Origin: Archangium sp.
Lineage (GTDB): Bacteria > Myxococcota > Myxococcia > Myxococcales > Myxococcaceae
Assembly: GCA_016793585.1 (NCBI GenBank)
Contig: JAEUJR010000768.1
Span: 1-5,937 of the forward strand
Length of the DNA stretch: 5,937 nt
Direction of reading: 5' to 3'
Of this stretch, positions 1 through 4,441 are shown piece by piece; position 1 is the stretch's first letter; each line of letters starts with the position of its first letter. The position numbers and the translations under genes are program-made. The notes beneath the pieces were generated by a model. That model saw only the letters and a program-made list of their open reading frames with translations, was not told where the DNA came from and did no database searches.

Positions 1-188
1 CGGTGTTTCAGTCTCACGGGCGCTTCGACGAGGTGCTGCCTTTCGCCGCCGCGCGCTGGCTCGAGGAGCTGATGGTCGGAGCGGGCCTGAGGGTCGACTT
101 CACCGCGTTCGACGGAGGTCACGAGATTCCGCTCGAGGTGCTGCGCGGGCTTGCGGCGTTCTTGAAGCGAACGCTGGCGCTTCGTTGA
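1..188 (+). CDS. alpha/beta hydrolase (carboxylesterase/phospholipase-like), C-terminal fragment
   Basis: This is the 3' end of a gene that begins left of the window; about 61 residues remain and the frame closes with TGA at 186-188. The first full codon (GTG at 3) is an internal valine and should not be read as a start. The fragment carries the two late landmarks of a serine hydrolase triad: HGRFDEVLPF, whose Asp (residue 9 of the fragment) matches the acid in the 'HG-x-x-D-x-V-P' motif, and GGHEIP, whose His (residue 40) matches the catalytic histidine before the last helix. The ending ('EVLRGLAAFLKRTL') fits the final helix of the small carboxylesterase/phospholipase family (Abhydrolase_2 type). 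The nucleophile serine lies outside the window, so substrate and activity cannot be judged. The hydroxylase gene follows on the same strand after 67 bp, so co-transcription is possible. Confidence 0.8.
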   Translation, partial: VFQSHGRFDEVLPFAAARWLEELMVGAGLRVDFTAFDGGHEIPLEVLRGLAAFLKRTLALR

Positions 189-199
189 TGACCATCAAC
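184..199. repeat. 16-nt hyphenated inverted repeat at the hydrolase stop codon
   Basis: GTTGATG-AC-CATCAAC is a perfect 7-bp dyad around a 2-nt centre. It overlaps the stop codon of the hydrolase and lies about 57-72 bp upstream of the hydroxylase ATG. No T-run follows, so it is a poor intrinsic terminator; its symmetry fits a dimeric repressor or activator site better. No regulator gene is visible in the window. The symmetry is seen directly; the function is a guess. Confidence 0.3.
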
Positions 200-255
200 C
201 CATCGAAAACGCTGGGGTTGCTTGCGTCGTCGCGGCTCGGCTATGTGGCGCGCCC

Positions 256-885
256 ATGAACACCTCGGACCCGATGCGCGACTACGTTCGCCACACGCAG
301 GGACGGATGTACCAGAGCGACTTCTTCGAGTTCTTCTCGAAGGTGCACCCGGCCGCGCCGTTCGTCTTCTGGATCCCCATGGTGGCGTACGTGCTGGGGT
401 CGTCGCTGATGAGCGGAACCACGACCTGGCAGGTCACCCTCGGCGCGATCCCGCTCGGCTTTCTCACCTGGCAGTTCCTCGAGTACTTCGTTCACAAGAA
501 CGTGTTTCACCTGTGGCCGGGGTGGACGGGCCATGGCTTTCACCACAAGTACCCCGACGACCCCGCGCGCCTCGTGATGCCGCTGCCGGTGAGCATTGGG
601 CTGGCGAGCATCATCGCGGGCCTGCTCTGGCTGATCGGCCGCCCCGACCTCACGGTTCCGTTCTGGTGCGGCATCGTGGTCGGCTACCTCTGGTACGACT
701 TCATGCACTGGTCGACGCACTACCGCCCGCCCAGCACCGAGCGCGGCAAGGCGCTGCGCGCTCATCACATGGCCCACCACTTCGCCGATCCCGACAAGAA
801 CTTCGGCATCAGCCACATGTGGATGGATTCACTTCTCGGCACCTCGCTCAAGCGGAGCGGAGACGACGAGAAGGCCAGGAGCTGA
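256..885 (+). CDS. fatty acid hydroxylase / sterol desaturase family membrane protein
   Basis: This complete 209-residue protein belongs to the di-iron fatty acid hydroxylase superfamily and resembles the catalytic part of fatty acid 2-hydroxylases (FA2H/Scs7 type) without the cytochrome b5 domain of the eukaryotic enzymes. The histidine clusters are clear: EYFVHKNVFH (H80, H85), HGFHH (H93, H96, H97), HWSTH (H151, H155), HHMAHH (H170-H175) and a late ISH (H187). Hydrophobic segments lie at roughly residues 36-52, 58-78, 112-128 and 132-150, placing it in the inner membrane with the histidines facing the cytoplasm. The N-terminal 'RMYQSDFFEFFSKVHP' stretch is also family-like. Known relatives use O2 and an electron donor to hydroxylate acyl chains of membrane lipids; the exact substrate here is unknown. 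ATG 256 gives the full family N-terminus, but no clear Shine-Dalgarno precedes it; ATG at 274 (M7) is an alternative. A hairpin terminator follows 24 bp after the stop. Confidence 0.9.
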   Translation: MNTSDPMRDYVRHTQGRMYQSDFFEFFSKVHPAAPFVFWIPMVAYVLGSSLMSGTTTWQVTLGAIPLGFLTWQFLEYFVHKNVFHLWPGWTGHGFHHKYPDDPARLVMPLPVSIGLASIIAGLLWLIGRPDLTVPFWCGIVVGYLWYDFMHWSTHYRPPSTERGKALRAHHMAHHFADPDKNFGISHMWMDSLLGTSLKRSGDDEKARS

Positions 886-908
886 AGCAGCATCAGCCTG
901 TAGTCGCC

Positions 909-942
909 GAAAGGGCTCGTCGGAAACGACGGGCCCTTTTCG
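909..942 (+). terminator. intrinsic terminator after the hydroxylase gene
   Basis: A long hairpin begins 24 bp after the stop codon. Arm AAAGGGCTCGTC (910-921) pairs with GACGGGCCCTTT (928-939), with one G-T wobble (T917-G932). G922 and C927 close a GAAA tetraloop (923-926), giving about 13 bp of stem. The right arm ends in TTTT (937-940). The T-tract is short, but the strong GC stem with a GNRA loop makes it convincing. The opposite strand also shows an AAAGGG-type arm and may be stopped weakly in the reverse direction. Confidence 0.8.
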
Positions 943-1230
943 TTCGCAAGCCCTCAACATGCCGGCCGGCGTGCGTGGGCCGTGCGTGTGCCGGTCTGGG
1001 CGAGGCGCTCACGCGCAATGGCTCGTTCTCCAAGCAGGCGCCCTCGGCACGTTGCTTCGCGGCTTCGCGAACCGCGGCTGCGCTACGCCAGCCAGTCGCC
1101 GTTCCACCAAGGCGCCGCTGCACAGTCGCGGCTCTAGTCTCTCCATCCCTCACCGTCATGATCGCCGCGTCCCACTCGCGGGGGTCGTTCGCCGAGAGCT
1201 GAAGCAGCGCCACGCGACCTCCGGCGCTGC

Positions 1231-1304
1231 TCCACCAGTCGCAACTCCACCAGTCGCGGCTCCACAAAATCGTGGTTCCACCACGTCGCGCCCCACAGTC
1301 GCGC
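1231..1304. repeat. degenerate ~15-16-bp tandem repeat (about five units)
   Basis: Successive units start with TCCAC and are centred on CAGTCGC: TCCACCAGTCGCAAC (1231-1245), TCCACCAGTCGCGGC (1246-1260), TCCACAAAATCGTGGT (1261-1276), TCCACCACGTCGCGCC (1277-1292) and a partial unit CCACAGTCGCGC (1293-1304). The first two differ only at the last positions; later units have diverged and gained one base. A looser relative (TTCCACCAAGG..CACAGTCGCGGC) lies near 1102-1133. Spacing is contiguous with no unique spacers, so this is not a CRISPR array. It lies just downstream of the export lipoprotein stop. Confidence 0.65.
1265..1285 (-). terminator. possible intrinsic terminator of the polysaccharide export genes
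   Basis: Read on the minus strand, CGTGGT-GGA-ACCACG (1285 to 1271) forms a perfect 6-bp stem with a 3-nt loop, followed at once by ATTTTG. It lies about 47 bp past the stop codon of the export lipoprotein gene, where a terminator would be expected. The stem is short and the T-run is only four bases, so it may be weak. It is built from units 3 and 4 of the tandem repeat, so the dyad could also be a by-product of that repeat. Confidence 0.4.
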
Positions 1305-1331
1305 AACGTCAGCCGCTGGATGCGTCTGGTG

Positions 1332-1943
1332 TTACAGGAAGCCCTCGGGAACGAAGACGATGTCGCCTGGCTGGAGCGCGAAGTTTTTCTCGCTCCCGTT
1401 GATGATGTCTTCGACCTTCACCGGAACCCGCGTCTCTCGACCTTCGATCAATCGGGTGACGTTCACGCCGTTGCGGGCTGCGGTGCGATTGAAGCCGCCA
1501 GCCGAGCTGACCGCCGCGACGATCGTCATGCCCTCTTCGTAGGGGAACGAACCAGGCTTCGAGACGTCACCGAAGACGAAGATCCGCTTGGAGTTGAACT
1601 CCTTCACCATCACCGTCACCTGCGGCCGCCGCACGTACCCCTGCTTCAGGCAGCCCGTGATCGCATCTGCTGCAAGACTTGGGGTCAGTTCGGAGACACG
1701 AACCTTCCCGCAGAGCGGATAGTCGATCACGCCCTCGGGGGAGACGCGATAAATGCCGGAGAGATCGGGCTCCTGATAGACGCGCACCTCGAGAAAATCG
1801 CCGGTGCCCAGCGTGTTGGCGCGAACACCACCATCTGGAGTCGGAAGATCCTCGGGCCGAAGCTGACCACCCAGCGGTTTGGGTGTGCGGCACGCCGGGG
1901 CCGCGACCAGAAGCAGGCTGATAACGAAGAGGAGCTGACGCAT
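1332..1943 (-). CDS. short polysaccharide export (OPX/Wza-type) outer-membrane lipoprotein
   Basis: This 203-residue protein is an outer-membrane polysaccharide export (OPX) protein of the Wza/EpsY/ExoA kind. Residues 1-17 form a lipoprotein signal peptide (MRQLLFVISLLLVAAPA) ending at C18. The lipobox APAC is loose, and Arg at +2 does not signal inner-membrane retention. Residues ~45-119 match the polysaccharide export sequence domain ('LGTGDFLEVRVYQEPDLSG', then 'GVIDYPLCGKV', 'LKQGYVRRPQVTV'). Residues ~120-203 match one SLBB beta-grasp domain ('FVFGDVSKPGSFPY', 'AVSSAGGF', 'LQPGDIVFVPEGFL'). It is far shorter than E. coli Wza (about 380 residues) and stops right after the SLBB domain, so it lacks the C-terminal amphipathic helix that forms Wza's outer-membrane pore. 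The gene starts 6 bp after the beta-barrel gene, and an AAGG overlapping that stop suggests translational coupling. Myxococcus WzaX/EpsY and WzaS/ExoA are the closest named analogues I know; which paralogue this matches cannot be told from sequence alone. Confidence 0.9.
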   Translation of the reverse strand: MRQLLFVISLLLVAAPACRTPKPLGGQLRPEDLPTPDGGVRANTLGTGDFLEVRVYQEPDLSGIYRVSPEGVIDYPLCGKVRVSELTPSLAADAITGCLKQGYVRRPQVTVMVKEFNSKRIFVFGDVSKPGSFPYEEGMTIVAAVSSAGGFNRTAARNGVNVTRLIEGRETRVPVKVEDIINGSEKNFALQPGDIVFVPEGFL

Positions 1944-1949
1944 CGGCCT

Positions 1950-3203
1950 TCAGTACCGGAAGGTCAGCCGAAGGTTCGCCTCGTGGCGCACGAAATTGAT
2001 GCCCGTCTGCGTGCTCTGCGTCGAGGAACGATACCCGAGACCGTAGGTGGCGCTGATGACGAACCACGACGTGACCGTGAAGGCGGGCCCAACGTTGAGC
2101 CCGACGAGAAGGTCATTGCGGTTGGCCACGGCGCCCATGGGCGCGAAGAACGTGAAGTAGTCCACCGAGGCCGTCCCGTTGAGGGTCAGGCGATCGGCGA
2201 AGAAGCCCAGGCGAGCGTTCAGGTAGCCACGATCGTTGGCGAAGGTGCCGTACGCAGGCACGGGCATCATGTCGCGCAGGTAGCCAATCGCGACCGAGGT
2301 CGAGTCACCCACGAGATAGGTCAGTTCGGCCTGTCCAATCGGTGCAGCGCGCTGAGTGGCTCCGAAGTCGTACGCAGCGCCCGCCAACAAGGTGAGCGAG
2401 AAGCGAGGTGTGATGAGACCCGCGAGCCCCGCGCGCCCACGCAAGATGTTGGCTGGCTGGTTGGTCGCCGCAGCGTTGAAGTAGGTGCGGTAGTCGAAGT
2501 TGACGTCGAGGATCGCAGCGGTCTTCGGCAGGAACCTGAAACGCGAACCGAGCGCGAAGTTCAGGTTGCTGTAGTTCATGTTCGCCACCAACGACGGGTC
2601 GCACGTGATGTCACCAGCGGGGCACGTGGTCACGCCCGTGAGAAGCGGCTCGAAGAACTCGACCGACCAGGTGACCCGAGGCGTGAACTCCAGCGCGCGA
2701 CCACCAGGACGAATCGGAACGCCGAGGTAGAGCGAGTTGAAGAGCGACACCACACCGATGCCAGCCGACGGGTTCTGCGTTCGGTCGGAACGGGTGAACG
2801 AATCGCCGATGTCGACAGAGACGGCGCCGTCGCGGTTGAACGAGGTGTCGAGACCCACGAGGGCCTGCAGTCGCGACAGGTTGCGAGAGCTGGGCGAGAG
2901 AATGCCGGAGAAGATCAGGTATTCGGCGTTCCCACCGAACTTGACCAGGGTGGAAGGCGTCTCGAGGTTGTAGGAGAGGCCCAACCGCGGCACGAACATG
3001 ATCTCGGGGCTGGGCACGCCCTGACCCGAAAAATAGCCGACGAGGGAGTCGAAGCGGCTGTCGATCTCCCCCAGCAGATGAAGCCGACCGTCACCGACCT
3101 TGAAGCCAACCGGAGCGCCCGCTTGCGCGAAGGCAGACGTCGCCACGCACAGTGCTAGCAGCGCCGAGATCGCCCCCGGCCTCACGAGTCCCCTCCGATT
3201 CAT
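1950..3203 (-). CDS. outer-membrane beta-barrel, likely Wzp-type partner of the OPX protein
   Basis: This 417-residue protein has a Sec signal peptide (MNRRG start, hydrophobic ISALLALCVATS, likely cleavage AFA|Q after A26). The mature part is a long run of alternating hydrophobic and polar strands separated by turns, and it ends in 'RHEANLRLTFRY', a C-terminal strand with the terminal aromatic residue expected for a BAM-inserted barrel. C194 and C201 (TTCPAGDITC) sit in one loop and could form an external disulfide. Strand content is enough for roughly 16-18 strands, but I have not counted them reliably. No enzyme motif is visible. Position 6 bp before a truncated-type OPX gene matches the wzpX-wzaX (epsX-epsY) pairs of Myxococcus xanthus, where the barrel forms the outer-membrane part of the translocon. 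That role is inferred from context and fold type. Start ATG 3203 is chosen because it opens directly onto the signal peptide; GGACGG 7 nt upstream is a weak ribosome site. Confidence 0.85.
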   Translation of the reverse strand: MNRRGLVRPGAISALLALCVATSAFAQAGAPVGFKVGDGRLHLLGEIDSRFDSLVGYFSGQGVPSPEIMFVPRLGLSYNLETPSTLVKFGGNAEYLIFSGILSPSSRNLSRLQALVGLDTSFNRDGAVSVDIGDSFTRSDRTQNPSAGIGVVSLFNSLYLGVPIRPGGRALEFTPRVTWSVEFFEPLLTGVTTCPAGDITCDPSLVANMNYSNLNFALGSRFRFLPKTAAILDVNFDYRTYFNAAATNQPANILRGRAGLAGLITPRFSLTLLAGAAYDFGATQRAAPIGQAELTYLVGDSTSVAIGYLRDMMPVPAYGTFANDRGYLNARLGFFADRLTLNGTASVDYFTFFAPMGAVANRNDLLVGLNVGPAFTVTSWFVISATYGLGYRSSTQSTQTGINFVRHEANLRLTFRY

Positions 3204-3221
3204 CGGTCAGCCGTCCGTAGC

Positions 3222-3237
3222 ACACCCGGCCGGGTGT
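3222..3237. promoter_or_regulatory. perfect 16-bp palindrome upstream of the beta-barrel gene
   Basis: ACACCCGGCCGGGTGT equals its own reverse complement. It lies 18 bp upstream of the barrel ATG in the 67-bp gap after the helical-protein gene. In RNA it could fold as ACACCC-GGCC-GGGTGT, but no T-run follows on the minus strand, so termination is unlikely. On the minus strand it falls between a TTGGAC (3242-3237) and a TACGGA (3220-3215), a poor match to -35/-10 boxes with 16-bp spacing. An operator or an mRNA hairpin controlling the translocon genes is the best guess. Confidence 0.4.
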
Positions 3238-3270
3238 CCAAGTAGTTTCGAGGTCACGAGAGTCAGCAGG

Positions 3271-3885
3271 TCACATGGTCGGACTGGCGGGCGGCGGCCG
3301 CGAGTCAACGGTGCGGGAGAATCCGGTCACGCTCGACGGATCACCCTTCGGCAAGTAGTCAGGCGTCTCGACTTCGATGGTGGCGTTCTCGTCGGCACGA
3401 AACGCGAGCTGGCCCATGCACTGCTCCGCTTCGGCGCGAAGCTGATCGACCTTCGAGCGCGCGATCGTGACCTTGGTGAACTCGTGATCAGCCGACTGCG
3501 ATTCGCGACGGGCGACGGCTTCCTGAAGCGCCACGTCTGACTGCTCAGAGATGCGAAGCAGACCCTTGATCTGGGTGAGCTTCTCGTTCACGCAGGTGAG
3601 CTTCACGACGTCTTTGGTGTTGCGAGCTTCTTCGAGCTTCTGAAGCACGTCCTTGAGCGCGGCGCGCATCACAGAGAGCGAATCGGAGCTGACCTTGAGC
3701 TTCTCGTTGTCGGGAACCTTCGACGCCTCGACCGGTTGGCCAGCAGCGGGCGCGGGAGGTGCGTTCTGCGCGATGGCGAACGTCGCCAGCGCGATCACAG
3801 CTGCTGCGATGAACCAGCGAGACGACACAGGCACCCCCACCCGGGAGAGACGAAAGAGACTGGAAAACTTAAGGTTCGTCGTCAT
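3271..3885 (-). CDS. secreted helical (coiled-coil-like) protein of unknown function
   Basis: I do not recognise a named family. From ATG 3885 the product is 204 residues. Residues 21-40 (SSRWFIAAAVIALATFAIAQ) look like a Sec signal peptide cleaved near AIA|Q, followed by a short Ala/Pro linker (41-54). Residues ~60-165 are charged and helical with heptad-like spacing ('LKDVLQKLEEARN', 'EKLTQIKGLLRISEQSDVALQEAV', 'KVDQLRAEAEQCMGQL') and two cysteines, C98 and C156, that could pair in the periplasm. The tail (residues ~166-204) is Pro/Ser-rich and unstructured. The frame stays open upstream to 4098, but that overlaps the CNB gene and is not coding-like. ATG 3885 leaves a long 20-residue lead before the signal peptide and lacks a Shine-Dalgarno; GTG at 3840, 3834 or 3828 (V16, V18, V20) would give a normal signal peptide, and GGGGG lies just before 3828. 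ATG at 3945 is another option. Its neighbours suggest an envelope role, perhaps with the export pair downstream. Confidence 0.75.
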   Translation of the reverse strand: MTTNLKFSSLFRLSRVGVPVSSRWFIAAAVIALATFAIAQNAPPAPAAGQPVEASKVPDNEKLKVSSDSLSVMRAALKDVLQKLEEARNTKDVVKLTCVNEKLTQIKGLLRISEQSDVALQEAVARRESQSADHEFTKVTIARSKVDQLRAEAEQCMGQLAFRADENATIEVETPDYLPKGDPSSVTGFSRTVDSRPPPASPTM

Positions 3886-3894
3886 GTAAGTCAA
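3866..3894 (-). promoter_or_regulatory. possible sigma70-like promoter for the helical-protein and export genes
   Basis: On the minus strand, TTGACT (3894-3889) matches the -35 consensus at 5 of 6 positions, and TAAGTT (3871-3866) lies exactly 17 bp downstream as a weak -10 (3 of 6). Transcription would start near 3859, inside the gene as called from ATG 3885, which would favour one of the GTG starts at 3840-3828. An 11-nt dyad GCTCC-A-GGAGC (3905-3915) lies just upstream of the -35. The match was found by eye only. Confidence 0.3.
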
Positions 3895-3955
3895 TGGAGG
3901 TTGTGCTCCAGGAGCTTGGTACCCGTCGAATCTGACCCGATTCATCTTCGGTTCA

Positions 3956-4399
3956 TCAGGCCCCAGCCAGCCGGGAGTTGGCCTCGCGCAGGCGCGCAGA
4001 CAGCATTCTGGCGATGTTGATGACGATGAAGGTGAAGCCATCGCGGTGAAGTCGTCGGAACGCCGTGAGCTTCTCGCTCGAGAGGTGGAGCAACTCACAC
4101 GGCGTGCGAGCCTTGATGGTGGCCGACCGGTACTCCTTGTCGATGAGGCTCATCTCGCCGAAGAACTGCTGCGGGCCCAGGGTCGCGATGCACCTTGGCG
4201 TTCCCGTCGCGTCACGACGAACCACCTCGACCTCTCCCTGGGCGAGCACGAAGACACTGTCGCCAAGCTGACCTTCTTCGAAGAGAACCTGACCCGCCTC
4301 GACCCGAACCTCGCTCGCGAGCTGCGCGACGGCCGCCAGCTCTTCGTTCGAGAGCATGTCGAAGAGTGATGAGCCCGAGAGGACGGCGAGGCGGTCCAT
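3956..4399 (-). CDS. stand-alone cyclic nucleotide-binding domain protein
   Basis: This 147-residue soluble protein is essentially one cyclic nucleotide-binding (CRP/PKA-R type) domain. It opens with the short helix region 'LFDMLSNEELAAVAQLASEVRVEAGQVLFEEGQLGDSVFVLAQGEVEVV' (residues 12-60, shown as the match in pieces), typical of the family beta-roll. The phosphate-binding cassette is FGEMSL...YRSAT (residues 80-94): E82 would bind the ribose 2'-OH and R91 the cyclic phosphate, so ligand binding looks intact. cAMP versus cGMP cannot be decided. A C-terminal helix (~115-143) follows the beta-roll, but there is no helix-turn-helix, kinase or channel domain, so it is not a CRP-like transcription factor; it probably acts by protein contact. 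ATG 4399 fits the family N-terminus; the upstream sequence has no good ribosome site. It lies 42 bp after the FHA-like/AgmX gene and 70 bp before the helical-protein gene on the same strand. Confidence 0.88.
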   Translation of the reverse strand: MDRLAVLSGSSLFDMLSNEELAAVAQLASEVRVEAGQVLFEEGQLGDSVFVLAQGEVEVVRRDATGTPRCIATLGPQQFFGEMSLIDKEYRSATIKARTPCELLHLSSEKLTAFRRLHRDGFTFIVINIARMLSARLREANSRLAGA

Positions 4400-4441
4400 G
4401 TCGGCGGGAGTCTGCCAGCATTCGCCGACAGCCGCGAACGA

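Larger units (their letters stand above)
886..1331. other. gene-free convergent intergenic region
   Basis: About 450 bp lie between the 3' end of the hydroxylase and the 3' end of the export lipoprotein gene, which converge here. No open frame in it has a recognisable protein family or a plausible composition; the ORFs that exist are arginine-rich translations typical of non-coding high-G+C DNA. It contains the plus-strand terminator at 909-942, a 6-bp stem with a 4-nt loop (TTCGCG-GCTT-CGCGAA, 1056-1071), a 13-bp copy (1196-1208) of the sequence around the hydroxylase stop (879-891), a ~15-bp tandem repeat at 1231-1304, and a possible minus-strand terminator inside that repeat. Between about 945 and 1195 nothing else stands out. 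Confidence 0.6.

Noticed and set aside
222..1202. A 326-codon plus-strand frame overlapping the fatty acid hydroxylase.
   Set aside because: It is a +1/+2-shifted shadow of the hydroxylase that reads through the terminator into non-coding DNA, with an Arg/Pro/His-rich product and no recognisable motif.
1231..1304. A possible CRISPR array or IS remnant.
   Set aside because: The units are contiguous with no unique spacers, are only ~15 bp and diverge steadily; no cas gene, transposase fragment or terminal inverted repeats are nearby.
893..1306. A 137-codon minus-strand frame in the convergent intergenic region.
   Set aside because: It runs through the hydroxylase terminator, its start falls in the tandem repeat (giving a Trp-Trp-Ser repeat), and its composition is Arg/Ala-rich with no family match I can see.
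1272..3158. A 628-codon open frame on the plus strand, antisense to the export lipoprotein and beta-barrel genes.
   Set aside because: Its translation is rich in Arg, Glu, Gly and His with no domain or signal; long antisense frames are expected opposite high-G+C genes. The minus-strand proteins have clear signal peptides and family features.
3886..4098. Upstream extension of the helical-protein gene to ATG 4098.
   Set aside because: The extra residues overlap the end of the cyclic nucleotide-binding gene in another frame, are Ser/Arg-rich, and would bury the signal peptide about 90 residues into the protein.
3956..4399. A CRP/FNR-type transcription factor controlling the export genes.
   Set aside because: The protein ends shortly after the beta-roll and one C-terminal helix; there is no helix-turn-helix DNA-binding domain.
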